In this document: one piece after another, positions 23,956 to 32,974 of the stretch | Layout of the letters: every line of letters begins with the position of its first letter | Position numbering within the stretch: the first letter of the stretch is position 1 | NCBI RefSeq assembly: GCF_039973015.1 | Contig: NZ_JBDWLT010000012.1 | Span: 380,310 to 444,309 of the forward strand | DNA length: 64,000 nucleotides | Direction: 5' to 3' | DNA from: Parvibaculum sp039973015 | GTDB lineage: Bacteria > Pseudomonadota > Alphaproteobacteria > Parvibaculales > Parvibaculaceae | The notes under the pieces: generated by a model | Told to the model about the DNA's origin: nothing | Databases searched by the model: none | Seen by the model: the letters and a program-made list of their open reading frames with translations, nothing else | Translations under genes and position numbers: made by a program

Positions 23956-24702
23956 ATGCATGAAATCGAGGGAAATGTGGGGATCACCCGAATAAAGGGG
24001 GTGCTGTTCGACAAGGACGGTACGCTTTTCGATTATCACGACACCTGGGGACCGATCCTGACGGAGGTGGCGGTGGAGCTTGCGGGCGGGCAGGGGAAGC
24101 TCGTGCCGGATATGCTCGCCTCCATCGGTTACCGCGCGGAAACCGGCCGCTTCGAGGCGGGAAGCATTGCTGCGGCGGGCGACACTTTCGAACTTGCCGA
24201 TCAATGGCTGGGCCTGCTCGGGCGAGCCGACAGGGACGAGCTCATCCAGACGCTTGACGGATTTTTCGCAAGGCTCGGGCCGGAGCGCTCCATCCCCGTG
24301 ACCGATCTCCGTGCTTTCTTCCAGGCAATGAAGGGGCGTGGTCTCACGCTGGGCATTGCGACGAACGACGTTGCGGCATCGGCGGAAGGCACGATCCTGC
24401 GCTTCGGGCTTTCCGAGTATGTCGATTTCTCGGTGGGGTATGACAGCGGGTACGGCGTGAAACCGGGGCCGGGGATGGCGCTCGCCTTCTGCGAGGCGGT
24501 GGGGATTGAGCCATCCGGGATCGCGGTCGTGGGCGACAACCGGCATGACCTCGAAATGGGGCAGGGTGCGGGAGCGGGGCTTCTCGTCGGTGTGCTGACG
24601 GGGGCGAGCGCGGAAGCCGATCTCGCGCCGCTCGCGCATCATGTCATTGCGGATATCACGCTGCTGCCCGCCCTGCTCGAAAGTCTGGCCGTGGAGGCCT
24701 AG
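23956..24702 (+). CDS. HAD-superfamily hydrolase (phosphoglycolate phosphatase-like)
   Basis: A 248-residue phosphatase. Motif I is F-D19-K-D21-G-T-L-F, motif II is the T of G-I-A-T-N-D, motif III is K in YGVKPGPGM, and motif IV is V-V-G-D-N-R-H-D. An alpha-helical C1 cap (about 30-100) places it in the PGP/beta-phosphoglucomutase subgroup. It dephosphorylates a small cytosolic phosphate ester; the substrate is unknown. The start is uncertain: ATG at 23956 has a purine run very close, and a GTG seven codons later has GAGGGAAAT before it. Its 3' end overlaps the convergent TPR gene by 4 bases. Confidence 0.9.
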   Translation: MHEIEGNVGITRIKGVLFDKDGTLFDYHDTWGPILTEVAVELAGGQGKLVPDMLASIGYRAETGRFEAGSIAAAGDTFELADQWLGLLGRADRDELIQTLDGFFARLGPERSIPVTDLRAFFQAMKGRGLTLGIATNDVAASAEGTILRFGLSEYVDFSVGYDSGYGVKPGPGMALAFCEAVGIEPSGIAVVGDNRHDLEMGQGAGAGLLVGVLTGASAEADLAPLAHHVIADITLLPALLESLAVEA

Positions 24703-26129
24703 CGCCAGCTTGTCGGCTTCACGTCGAAGGCGAGGCTGATGCGGCGTTCTTCGCCCGAGAAGGGCAGTGTCCGGTGGAAGAGATAGGACGGGAAGAAGAA
24801 GGCGTCTCCCTCGCGCGGCTCATAGGTGACGGTTTGCGGCTCGAATGTTGCCTCGAATTCCGGCGGCGGGTGGCCGAACTCGATCCAGCCGTCCTTGCTC
24901 TCACCGCCGCTGCCGAGCGTCGCGGGGAGCGAGACGTAATAGACGCCGCTCATCCAGCCGCCGACATGAATATGCGAATGCTGATGGCCGCCTTCCGATA
25001 GAAGCGTCCCCCAGAGGTCGAGGTGATAGGTCTTCGGGACCATGCTGCGATAGGGATGGCGAGGCTGGGGTTTGATCCCGTCGAAATGCGCGTCGATGGC
25101 TTTGCGCAGGGCCTTCTCGAAAGCAATGAAGGGTTCGCGGGGGGCGTCGAGGAGAAGGCCGGTCTGGCCGCCCTTGCGCGTCGCCTTGCCAAGGGGTTCC
25201 CAGACGGTCGTCGGATCGTCTTCGAGCGCGGCGGCGAGCGCGGCATTGAGCTCTGCCATCGAGGCATAACCTTCCGGCGCTTCGAGCGGCTGGCGGGAAA
25301 CGAGTTCCGCGATTTCGGCGCGGTAGCCCGCAGGCATTTCGCCGAATTCCTGTGCGCGGGCATAAGGCAGCCAGGCAGCGGCGCGGCGCTCCGGCCCGTG
25401 CAGGGCAAGTGCGCGCTCGAACACTTCCGCGGCGTCGCGGGCCTGACCGAGCTTCAACTGCGCCATGCCGAGGCTCACAAAGGAGATCGTGTCCTTCGGG
25501 TTGAGCGCGACGGCTTTTTCATAGGCCGCGGCGGCGGCGGGCATGTCGTCCTTCTTCTGAAGGGCGTTGCCGAGATTGCCATAGGCTGCGGCGAGATTGG
25601 GGTTGAGCCCGATTGCCGTATTGAACGAATCGATGGCTTCGTCCACGCGGTCCTGACGCAGCAGCACCATGCCGAGTTGAACATGGATGGCGGGCATGGC
25701 GCCATTTTCGATGGCAGTGCGATATTGCGTTTCGGCCTCGGCGAAGCGGTTTGCGCGCTGGTAAAGCTGGCCGAGGGTCGCGGCGAGCTGAGGATGTGTC
25801 GGGAAGAGGTTTACCGCGTGTTCGTAATGGGTGACGGCTTCGCCCCAGCGGCCGCCTTGCTGGAGGATGCGGCCAAGATTGATCCAGGGAGCGGGCTCCG
25901 TCGGCGCAAGGGCGATGGCGCGGCCGAGAAGCATTTCGGCTTCGCGAAGCTCGCCGCGCTCCACGACGATGGAGGCGAGGAGGGCCATGAGGTCGGCATC
26001 GGTCGGCGCTTCGGCGAGGAGGGCGCGGCAACGCTCCTCCGCGACCTTGCGCCGGCCTTCCTTCATCAGCGCCAGGATTTCTCGATAATGCTCGGGAAGC
26101 GCGGGCGCTTCCGGGGATTCCGTCGTCAA
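24699..26129 (-). CDS. TPR protein fused to a 2OG-Fe(II) oxygenase domain
   Basis: A protein of about 476 residues. The N-terminal two-thirds are tandem tetratricopeptide repeats (signature A-x-x-x-Y-x-x-A-x-x-x-x-P repeatedly, e.g. AETQYRTAIENG, AAAYEKAVALNP). The C-terminal ~200 residues resemble the putative 2OG-Fe(II) oxygenase family (PF13759): HQHSHIHVGGWMSGVYYV holds the first metal histidines and FPSYLFHRTLPF the distal one, with R-R-I-S following. Such enzymes hydroxylate proteins or small molecules. TTG at 26129 with AAAGGG upstream is preferred; a TTG at 26195 is the longest alternative. Confidence 0.82.
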   Translation of the reverse strand: MTTESPEAPALPEHYREILALMKEGRRKVAEERCRALLAEAPTDADLMALLASIVVERGELREAEMLLGRAIALAPTEPAPWINLGRILQQGGRWGEAVTHYEHAVNLFPTHPQLAATLGQLYQRANRFAEAETQYRTAIENGAMPAIHVQLGMVLLRQDRVDEAIDSFNTAIGLNPNLAAAYGNLGNALQKKDDMPAAAAAYEKAVALNPKDTISFVSLGMAQLKLGQARDAAEVFERALALHGPERRAAAWLPYARAQEFGEMPAGYRAEIAELVSRQPLEAPEGYASMAELNAALAAALEDDPTTVWEPLGKATRKGGQTGLLLDAPREPFIAFEKALRKAIDAHFDGIKPQPRHPYRSMVPKTYHLDLWGTLLSEGGHQHSHIHVGGWMSGVYYVSLPATLGSGGESKDGWIEFGHPPPEFEATFEPQTVTYEPREGDAFFFPSYLFHRTLPFSGEERRISLAFDVKPTSWR

Positions 26130-26144
26130 CTCGATGCCCTTTCG

Positions 26145-26160
26145 GAATTCGGCCGAATTC
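26145..26160. promoter_or_regulatory. 16-bp perfect palindrome at the 5' end of the TPR-oxygenase gene
   Basis: GAATTCGG/CCGAATTC is a perfect 16-bp palindrome 16 bases before the preferred start. On the minus strand TTGACC (26190-26195) and CAGTTT 17 bases later could be its promoter, which would put the palindrome just after the start site, a roadblock-type operator position. If the longer TTG start is real, this is coding DNA. Confidence 0.45.
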
Positions 26161-26302
26161 GGGCTCAAACTGCACAGGGCCGGGCGGAAGGTCAATGCTC
26201 GTCACCGTCGCGGAACAGGCGGGTGGCGGCAAATGTCACAATCCGGTGTCATATTTCCACGCTTTGGCCCGCGAATCGGCGGCCAGCGTGCAAATTAACG
26301 GT

Positions 26303-27628
26303 ATGAACGAGAAGATGAGCGTTTCCTTCGGCGAAGCCTTTCGCGTCTGGGTGAAAATCGGTTTGCTGAGCTTTGGCGGCCCGGCGGGTCAGATCGCGCT
26401 CATGCACCGTGTTCTCGTGGAAGAGAAGAAGTGGCTCTCGGAGCCGCAATTCCTGCATGCGCTGAATTTCTGCATGCTGCTGCCGGGGCCGGAGGCGCAG
26501 CAGCTTGCGACCTATTCGGGCTGGCTGCTGCATGGGGTGAAAGGCGGGCTCGCGGCGGGGCTCATGTTCATCCTGCCAGGTGTGGCGGTGATGCTCGGCC
26601 TGTCCATGCTGTACGGCGCCTATGCGGAGCTTGCCTTTGTGGAGGCGCTTTTTTTCGGCATCAAGGCGGCGGTCTTTGCCATCGTTATCGAAGCACTTAT
26701 CCGCATATCGAAGCGGGTGATGAAGACGGGCGCTCTTTACGGTGTCGCGGGGATGGCCTTTGCGGCGATCTTTTTTCTGGATATTCCTTTTCCTGTGGTT
26801 GTGCTGGGTGCGGCGCTTTTCGGGCTCGTCGCGGTGCGTATTTCGCCCGCGATCTTCGGCGAGGCGCTTGAGACGACGGACGAGACCGGCAGAGGTTCCG
26901 GACGTGGAGGCGGGGCCTCGCTTTTAAGGACGGCGGCGACACTCGCAATCGGGCTGGCGGTATGGCTCGGTCCCGTGGCCGCGCTGCTGCTTGCCTTCGG
27001 TGCGAACCATGTCTTCACGCAGGAAGCGGTCTTCTTTTCCAAGATGGCGGTGGTGACATTCGGTGGGGCCTATGCCGTGCTCGCCTATGTCGCGCAGGAG
27101 GCGGTGCAGAATTTCGGCTGGCTCAATGCGGGCGAGATGCTGGACGGGCTGGGGCTGGCCGAGACGACGCCGGGGCCGCTCATCATGGTGTTGCAGTTCG
27201 TCGGTTATCTCGGCGCGCTCCGCGCGGAGACGGGGCTCGACCCGGTGCTGGCCGGTGTGGCGGGGGCCGCAATCACGACATGGGTGACCTTTGCACCCTG
27301 TTTCCTGTGGATATTTCTCGGTGCGCCTTATCTGGAGCGGCTGCGCAACGTGGCGAGCCTCAACGCGGCCTTCACGACAATTACGGCGGCAGTGGTCGGC
27401 GTGATCCTGAACCTTGCCTTGTGGTTCGGGCTTCACGTGCTGTTTGGGGAGGTCGAGGAGGTGCGGGTTTCGATATTCAGGCTTTATGCGCCGAACATCG
27501 CAACGCTCGATCTTTACGCGCTTGGCCTCAGCGCGGCGGCGCTTGTTGCCGTGCTGAGGTTCAAGGCGGGGATGCTGCCCGTGCTCGGCGTTGCCGCCGG
27601 GCTCGGGCTCGCGATCCGGTTTCTCTGA
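26303..27628 (+). CDS. chrA: Chromate transporter, two-domain ChrA type
   Basis: A 441-residue membrane protein with two homologous CHR domains (about 5-195 and 225-440). The first has the signature F-x-V-W-x-K-I-G-L-L-S-F-G-G-P-A-G-Q-I and the LLPGPEAQQLATYSGW block; the second has TFGGAYAVLAYVAQEAV and ETTPGPLIMVLQFVGY. These are the GGP/FGG and PGP motifs of CHR. It probably exports chromate as an anion carrier in the inner membrane. A charged linker (about 190-215) joins the halves. ATG at 26303 begins the typical N-terminus. No chrB regulator is nearby. Confidence 0.92.
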   Translation: MNEKMSVSFGEAFRVWVKIGLLSFGGPAGQIALMHRVLVEEKKWLSEPQFLHALNFCMLLPGPEAQQLATYSGWLLHGVKGGLAAGLMFILPGVAVMLGLSMLYGAYAELAFVEALFFGIKAAVFAIVIEALIRISKRVMKTGALYGVAGMAFAAIFFLDIPFPVVVLGAALFGLVAVRISPAIFGEALETTDETGRGSGRGGGASLLRTAATLAIGLAVWLGPVAALLLAFGANHVFTQEAVFFSKMAVVTFGGAYAVLAYVAQEAVQNFGWLNAGEMLDGLGLAETTPGPLIMVLQFVGYLGALRAETGLDPVLAGVAGAAITTWVTFAPCFLWIFLGAPYLERLRNVASLNAAFTTITAAVVGVILNLALWFGLHVLFGEVEEVRVSIFRLYAPNIATLDLYALGLSAAALVAVLRFKAGMLPVLGVAAGLGLAIRFL

Positions 27629-27629
27629 C

Positions 27630-29369
27630 CTATTCGGCAGCCTGCACAGAGGCGGCCTGACGCTGCGGCCCGCGGATAAGGCGGCCCGGCATTTCGCCGG
27701 TCGATTCGCCATGTTCGAAGGTGACGGCGCCGCTGACGATGGTGGCGCGATAGCCTTCCGAGCGCTGGATCATGCGGCGGCCTTCGGCGGGCAGGTCGAA
27801 GACCATTTCCGGCGGCAGGATGCGCAGCTTGTCCATGTCGATCACGTTGACGTCCGCCTTCATGCCGGGCGCGAGAACGCCGCGGTCGTTGAGGCCGTAG
27901 AGACGCGCGGTGTCATGCGTCTGCATGCGCACGACCTCGGCAAGCGGAAGACGCTCGCCGCGCGACCTGTCACGCACCCAATGCGTCAGCATGTAGGTCG
28001 GAAAGCTCGCATCGCAGATGACACCGCAATGCGCGCCGCCATCCGACAGGCTGAGAACGGTGGCCGGGTGGCGCATCATCTCGTGAATATGATCGAAGTT
28101 GAAAAGCGTGTAGTTGAGGAGCGGCAGGTAGACATATCCCCGGCCATCCTTCTCCATCAGCATGTCGTAGACGATTTCGGCGGGGTTTTTGCCCGTGCGT
28201 TCGGCCAGTGCGGCAACGCTGTCGTCGGCGGCGGGTTCGTATTCAAGGGTTTCGCCGTTTTCGAGACGGAACATGCGGTCGAAGCCCTTGGTCAGGATAT
28301 TGCCGAGGACGCCGATTTCACGCGGGGTGTCGTTCACGATGCGCGCGCGGACTTCCAGATCTTTCAGCTTCTCGATCCGTTCTGCGAAGGGAAGAGCTGC
28401 ATATTCATGATAGGCGGGATGCGCGATGAAGGGATGCACCGTGCTCTGCCAGCCGAGCACCATGCCGGTAGGACGGCAGGCGATCTGGGCGGTGACGTTC
28501 GCGCCCTGCTTGCGGGCCTCGTCGGTGAGGTTAAGCATGTCGCGCCACTTGTCGGGCTCGACCGGCGACTGGAGCAGGGCATATGTTACGGGCAGGCCCG
28601 TCTCGGCCGAAAGCTCCTTCATCCAGTTGAACTCTTCTTCCGCTGGCGTCAGGTCGGAGGCCATTTCGAAGACGCCGTGACCGGCTGCGCCGAGCGCGCG
28701 GCCAATGCCCATCAGCTCCGCCTTGTTGGCAAAGGTGCCGGGCACGGGCTCACCATTCTTCGAGAGATGGAGCATGGTGCGCGAGGTGGAGAAACCAAGC
28801 GCGCCCGCAGCGACGCCTTCGCGCACGATCTCCGCCATCTTTTCGATGTCTTCATCGGTCGCCGCCTCGTTGCGCGCGCCGCGCTCGCCCATGACATAGG
28901 CACGGACCGAGCCATGCGGCACCTGCGTCGCGATATCGAGCACGCGGGTCTGCCGGTCCAGGCTGTCCATATATTCGGGGAAGGTTTCCCAGTTCCACTC
29001 GATGCCTTCGGCAAGGGCGGCGCCCGGGATATCCTCGACGCCTTCCATCAGCTCGATCAGCCAGTCGTGCTTGTCGGGGCGCGCGGGAGCGAAGCCGACA
29101 CCGCAATTGCCCATGACGACGGTGGTCACGCCATGCCAGCAGGAAGGCGAGATGAGCGGATCCCAGGTGACCTGGCCATCATAATGGGTGTGGATGTCGA
29201 CCCAGCCGGGGGTGACGACATGGCCCGCCGCGTCGATTTCGCGCTTGCCGCTTGCGGCGATGGTGCCGACTTCCGTGATGAGCCCATTGTCGATGGCGAC
29301 ATCGGCCTTGCGCGGTTCCGCGCCCGTACCGTCGACCACCAGACCGCCTCGAATGACGAGATCGTGCAT
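27630..29369 (-). CDS. D-aminoacylase/N-acyl-D-amino-acid deacylase-like amidohydrolase
   Basis: A protein of about 579 residues in the metal-dependent amidohydrolase superfamily. D-I-H-T-H-Y-D-G-Q near residue 60 is the HxH metal motif. A cysteine in GNCGVGFAP, a late H-I-H, and S-D-G-G-A-H-C-G, which holds the catalytic aspartate, are also present. Close relatives release D-amino acids from N-acyl derivatives or act as dihydroorotase-like hydrolases. GGGAGG sits only one base before a first ATG at 29375 but at normal spacing for the second (29369), so the latter is chosen. It follows the dehydrogenase gene, with a palindrome in between. Confidence 0.88.
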   Translation of the reverse strand: MHDLVIRGGLVVDGTGAEPRKADVAIDNGLITEVGTIAASGKREIDAAGHVVTPGWVDIHTHYDGQVTWDPLISPSCWHGVTTVVMGNCGVGFAPARPDKHDWLIELMEGVEDIPGAALAEGIEWNWETFPEYMDSLDRQTRVLDIATQVPHGSVRAYVMGERGARNEAATDEDIEKMAEIVREGVAAGALGFSTSRTMLHLSKNGEPVPGTFANKAELMGIGRALGAAGHGVFEMASDLTPAEEEFNWMKELSAETGLPVTYALLQSPVEPDKWRDMLNLTDEARKQGANVTAQIACRPTGMVLGWQSTVHPFIAHPAYHEYAALPFAERIEKLKDLEVRARIVNDTPREIGVLGNILTKGFDRMFRLENGETLEYEPAADDSVAALAERTGKNPAEIVYDMLMEKDGRGYVYLPLLNYTLFNFDHIHEMMRHPATVLSLSDGGAHCGVICDASFPTYMLTHWVRDRSRGERLPLAEVVRMQTHDTARLYGLNDRGVLAPGMKADVNVIDMDKLRILPPEMVFDLPAEGRRMIQRSEGYRATIVSGAVTFEHGESTGEMPGRLIRGPQRQAASVQAAE

Positions 29370-29433
29370 TTCCATTCCTCCCTGAATGTCTTTGCAGGGA
29401 GATTACGCGGGGTCCGGGGGAGACGCCAGTCAA

Positions 29434-29453
29434 AAATAGACTTAGGTCTATTT
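29434..29453. promoter_or_regulatory. 20-bp palindrome upstream of D-aminoacylase
   Basis: AAATAGAC (29434-29441) and GTCTATTT (29446-29453) are perfect arms around TTAG. It overlaps the last codon and stop of the 2-hydroxyacid dehydrogenase gene and lies 65-84 bases before the D-aminoacylase start. On the minus strand TTGACT (29428-29433) follows it directly. An operator is most likely; a weak AT-rich terminator with TTTTT is the alternative. Confidence 0.55.
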
Positions 29454-30369
29454 AGGCGGTGACGGGGTTTGGCAGGGGTTTTCCCGCAAAGAAAGCATCG
29501 AGATTTGCGATGACGGTATCGCCCATCGCGACAATGGCTTCCGAGGTGCCGCCGCCTATATGAGGCGTCACGACGATGTTCGGCAGGCTGGTAAGGTCGG
29601 TGCGCGGGGTTGGCTCGTCTTCGAAGACGTCGAGCGCCGCGCCCGCGATGGTGCCGTTCTTCAGGGCGGCGATCAGCGCGTCTTCATCGATGGCGGAGCC
29701 GCGCGAGATATTGACGACATGGCCGGTGGGACCGAGGGCTTCCAGAACTTCGGCGTTGATCATGTGGCGGTTGGTTTCATCCGCACGATGGGCAAGGACG
29801 AGGACGTCGGCCCATGTGGCAAGCTCGAGCGGCGTCTCGAAACAGGAGTACGCGACATCCTTCTTGCTCCTATTGTGATAGCCGATCTCGGCTTCAAACG
29901 CGGAAAGGCGCTCGGCGATCTTCCGGCCGATGGCGCCCATGCCGACAATACCGATCTTGCGGCCGGTGAGGCCGCGGGCGAAGAGGAGCGGGGCCGGATT
30001 TTCGCCACGCCATTTTCCGGCGCGGGTGAGTTGGTCTCCGGTCACGACCTTGCGAATGGAAGCAAGGAGGAGCGCGACAGCGAAGTCCGCGACAGTCGAG
30101 GCATTTGCGCCAACTGTGTTCGCTACCCTGACGCCGTGAGCTTCCGCAGCCTTCACGTCGATCCCTTCGTAACCGGACCCGAAGCAGCAGATGAGTTTGA
30201 GGTCCGGCATGCTGTCGAAATATGCCTTGTCCGCGATCATCGTTCCGACGGTGACGACGGCATCGACACCTTTCTTCGCATTCTGGTCGGAGGCGATGGT
30301 GTAGCGCTCGGCGAGCTTCTGCTCGAAGGCCTTTCCGAGCGGAAGGGTAATCAGAACATTGGGTTTCAT
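29452..30369 (-). CDS. D-isomer-specific 2-hydroxyacid dehydrogenase
   Basis: A 305-residue NAD(P)-dependent dehydrogenase. Rossmann motif G-I-V-G-M-G-A-I-G, catalytic arginine in N-I-S-R-G-S, glutamate in D-V-F-E-D-E-P, and histidine in T-P-H-I-G-G are all in the standard order. It reversibly reduces 2-keto acids such as hydroxypyruvate, glyoxylate or phenylpyruvate analogues; the substrate is not clear. It starts 8 bases after the stop of the CitE-like gene, in one leftward operon MaoC - CitE-like - dehydrogenase. Confidence 0.93.
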   Translation of the reverse strand: MKPNVLITLPLGKAFEQKLAERYTIASDQNAKKGVDAVVTVGTMIADKAYFDSMPDLKLICCFGSGYEGIDVKAAEAHGVRVANTVGANASTVADFAVALLLASIRKVVTGDQLTRAGKWRGENPAPLLFARGLTGRKIGIVGMGAIGRKIAERLSAFEAEIGYHNRSKKDVAYSCFETPLELATWADVLVLAHRADETNRHMINAEVLEALGPTGHVVNISRGSAIDEDALIAALKNGTIAGAALDVFEDEPTPRTDLTSLPNIVVTPHIGGGTSEAIVAMGDTVIANLDAFFAGKPLPNPVTA

Positions 30370-30376
30370 GCGGTAC

Positions 30377-31225
30377 TCAGTTTTCGGCCCGGGCGAGAAG
30401 GGCGCGGGCCTGTTTCAAATGGGGGATATCGAGCATGACGCCATCAAGGGCGACAACGCCGACATCGCCTGCCTTTTCGAAGGCGGCGACAACGGCGCGG
30501 GCATGGGCGAGGTCTGTCTCGCCCGGTGTGAAGACCTCGTTGATGATCGCGACCTGTGCCGGGTGGATCGCCATCTTGCCTGTGAAGCCGTCGCGGGCAG
30601 CGGCGCGGGCCTCTGCTTCCAGGCCTTTTTCGTCGCGGAAATCCTTCCAGATGCTGTCGAGGGGCTGAACGCCTGCGGCAACCGCGCCGAGCAATGTCAG
30701 CGTACGGGCCAGCTGGTAGGGGCCGGTGTAGAGACCATTCTCATCCTTGTTGTCACGCGCGCCGAGCGCGGCGGACAAATCTTCGGCACCCCATGTGAGG
30801 AAGGAAAGACGCTTGTGACTTCCGGCGTAGGTGCCGAGGGTGAACAGAGAGGCGGCGGTTTCGGTCGCGACGCAGCCGATGCCGATTTCATCTGCACCGC
30901 CCATGCGGTCGATGCGGTCGCCAACCTTTGTCACGCAGCCGCCTGAAAGTGTCTTCGGCACAACGATCAGATCGGGCTTGGCGGGGATAACCGCTTCGAG
31001 ATCCTTTTCCCAAAAGGGCGTGTCGAGCGCGTTGATGCGGAGCACGAGTTTCGGGCCCGAACGGTCCGCCGTCTTCAGATAGGCGGCGGCGGCGTTGCGG
31101 GCGGTATCCTTGGCGGAAAGGGCGACGGAATCCTCAAGGTCGAGGATAAGTGCATCTGCACCGCAGCTTGATGCCTTCGCCAGTTTCTTTTCGCTGTCGG
31201 CGGGGACGAAGAGGAAAGAACGCAT
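30377..31225 (-). CDS. HpcH/HpaI-family CoA lyase (CitE-like)
   Basis: A 282-residue (beta/alpha)8 enzyme. Start R-S-F-L-F-V-P-A-D, D-L-E-D-S-V-A (metal-binding region), R-I-N (catalytic arginine), G-C-V-A-T-E-T-A and G-K-M-A-I-H-P-A-Q are CitE/malyl-CoA-lyase family signatures. Such enzymes cleave malyl-CoA, citramalyl-CoA or beta-methylmalyl-CoA. With the MaoC hydratase 2 bases upstream and an acyl-CoA dehydrogenase divergent, a C4/C5-dicarboxyl-CoA pathway is inferred. No citrate lyase alpha or gamma subunit is present, so it is not citrate lyase. Confidence 0.9.
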   Translation of the reverse strand: MRSFLFVPADSEKKLAKASSCGADALILDLEDSVALSAKDTARNAAAAYLKTADRSGPKLVLRINALDTPFWEKDLEAVIPAKPDLIVVPKTLSGGCVTKVGDRIDRMGGADEIGIGCVATETAASLFTLGTYAGSHKRLSFLTWGAEDLSAALGARDNKDENGLYTGPYQLARTLTLLGAVAAGVQPLDSIWKDFRDEKGLEAEARAAARDGFTGKMAIHPAQVAIINEVFTPGETDLAHARAVVAAFEKAGDVGVVALDGVMLDIPHLKQARALLARAEN

Positions 31226-31227
31226 CT

Positions 31228-31692
31228 TCAGTGTTCCCCCGGACCCTTGGCGTGCATGAAGGCCTGCCGGGTGCAGGTGGCGACCTCGACCCCATGCTGG
31301 TTGTAGGCCTTGTGTTCGAAAGTGACGATGCCGGCGAGGGGCCGCGACTTCGAGCGGCGCTTCGAGACAACACGGGATTCGATGCGGAGTGTGTCGCCCT
31401 GGAAGACTGGCTTCGGGAAGGAAATATCCGTCATGCCGAGATTGGCGATGGTGGTGCCGTGGGTGGTGTCATTCACGGAGATGCCGATCATCAGGCCAAG
31501 CGTGAAGAGGCTGTTCACCAGCGGTTTGCCGAATTCCGTTTCCGTCTCCGTGTAGTGGTGATCGAGGTGCAGGGCGGCGGGGTTCATGGTCATGGTGGAG
31601 AAGAGGACGTTGTCGGTCTCCGTTACCGTGCGCCTGATCGGGTGCTTGAAGATGTGCCCCTCTTCGAATTCCTCGAAATAAAGTCCCGGCAT
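31228..31692 (-). CDS. MaoC-like enoyl-CoA hydratase
   Basis: A 154-residue single hotdog-fold hydratase. The active-site segment T-M-N-P-A-A-L-H-L-D carries the Asn/His pattern of the R-hydratase site (usually D-x-N-P-x-H-x-D). It hydrates a double bond of a CoA ester as a dimer. It is the first gene of the leftward operon and its product would supply a hydroxyacyl-CoA to the CitE-like lyase. Possible substrates are mesaconyl- or itaconyl-type CoA esters; this is inferred from neighbours. Confidence 0.88.
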   Translation of the reverse strand: MPGLYFEEFEEGHIFKHPIRRTVTETDNVLFSTMTMNPAALHLDHHYTETETEFGKPLVNSLFTLGLMIGISVNDTTHGTTIANLGMTDISFPKPVFQGDTLRIESRVVSKRRSKSRPLAGIVTFEHKAYNQHGVEVATCTRQAFMHAKGPGEH

Positions 31693-31795
31693 CTGATCCC
31701 TGTTCCTTTTTATCCGCAGGCTGTCTCGCTTCGCGCCTGTCGGTTAGGTTATAGCCTCGCGCAACAGAACACGAAACGGCGCGGGGAGGACAAGA

Positions 31796-32965
31796 ATGGA
31801 TTTCCGGTTCAGCGAGGATCAGCAGGCCATAGGCGAGGCCGTGCAGCGCATCTGCGCCAAGTATGACGACGCCTATTGGCTCGCGCATGACCGAGATGGC
31901 GGCTTCCCGGAAGATTTCGTGCGCGATATTGCGGGCGGCGGCTGGCTGGGCGTTGCGATGCCGGAGGCTTTTGGCGGATCGGGGCTTGGCGTGACGGAAG
32001 CGGCCATCGTGGCGCAGACCATCGCGCAATCGGGCGCGTGCCTTTCCGGCGCGTCTGCCATCCACATCAATCTCTTCGGGCCGATGCCGCTTGTCGTGTT
32101 CGGGACGGACGAGCAGAAGGAGCGGAACCTGCCGCCGCTCATCCGCGGTGAGGACCGCTGCTGCTTCGGCGTGACGGAGCCGGATGCCGGGCTCAATACG
32201 ACCGCGATTTCCACCCGTGCGGAGCGGGACGGGGATAATTACGTCGTTCACGGGCGCAAGATGTGGACCTCGACGGCGCAGACCGCGAACAAGATCCTTC
32301 TCCTCGCGCGGACGACGCCGAAGGAGAAATGTGCGAAGGCGACGGAAGGATTGTCGCTTTTCTATACCAATCTCGATCGAGGCGGCGCGACGGAAGTGCG
32401 CGAGATCGAGAAAATGGGGCGGAAAGCGGTGGATTCGAACGCGGTTTTCTTCGATGGGCTTAAGGTGCCGAAGGAAGATCTGATCGGTGAGGAGGGGAAG
32501 GGCTTCCATTACCTCCTGCATGGGCTCAACCCGGAGCGCGTGCTGATCGGCGCCGAGGCGGTGGGTGTCGGGCGGGTCGCGCTGAAGAAGGCGACCGATT
32601 ACGCGCGGGACCGTGAGGTTTTCGGGCGGCCCATCGGCAAGAACCAGGCGATCCAGCATCCGCTGGCGCAGTGCTGGGCGGAGCTTGAGGCGGCCAACCT
32701 GATGGTTTTCAAGGCTGCCGCCCTCTATGACGCGGGCGAGAATTGCGGCGCGGAGGCGAATGCGGGGAAATATCTCGCTGCCGAAGCAGGCTTCAGGGCC
32801 TGCGAAACCGCGATCATGACCCATGGCGGCATGGGCTATGCCAAGGAATTCCATGTGGAACGCTATATGCGCGAGGTGATGATCGCGCGGATTGCCCCGG
32901 TCAGCCGCGAGCTTGTTTTGAGCTATATCGCCGAGCGCGTGCTCGACCTGCCGAAGTCTTACTGA
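31796..32965 (+). CDS. Acyl-CoA dehydrogenase
   Basis: A 389-residue FAD enzyme. N-terminal helical domain, middle beta domain (C-F-G-V-T-E-P-D-A-G, then K-M-W-T-S-T-A for FAD and acyl binding), and C-terminal four-helix bundle with R-E-V-F-G-R-P-I-G-K-N-Q-A-I-Q, G-G-M-G-Y-A and R-E-V-M-I-A-R-I-A-P-V-S are all in order. It introduces a double bond into an acyl-CoA; chain preference cannot be read. GGGGAGGA precedes the ATG. It is divergent from the MaoC operon, with about 100 bases shared for promoters. The HIT gene follows 9 bases later. Confidence 0.93.
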   Translation: MDFRFSEDQQAIGEAVQRICAKYDDAYWLAHDRDGGFPEDFVRDIAGGGWLGVAMPEAFGGSGLGVTEAAIVAQTIAQSGACLSGASAIHINLFGPMPLVVFGTDEQKERNLPPLIRGEDRCCFGVTEPDAGLNTTAISTRAERDGDNYVVHGRKMWTSTAQTANKILLLARTTPKEKCAKATEGLSLFYTNLDRGGATEVREIEKMGRKAVDSNAVFFDGLKVPKEDLIGEEGKGFHYLLHGLNPERVLIGAEAVGVGRVALKKATDYARDREVFGRPIGKNQAIQHPLAQCWAELEAANLMVFKAAALYDAGENCGAEANAGKYLAAEAGFRACETAIMTHGGMGYAKEFHVERYMREVMIARIAPVSRELVLSYIAERVLDLPKSY

Positions 32966-32974
32966 GGGGACATC

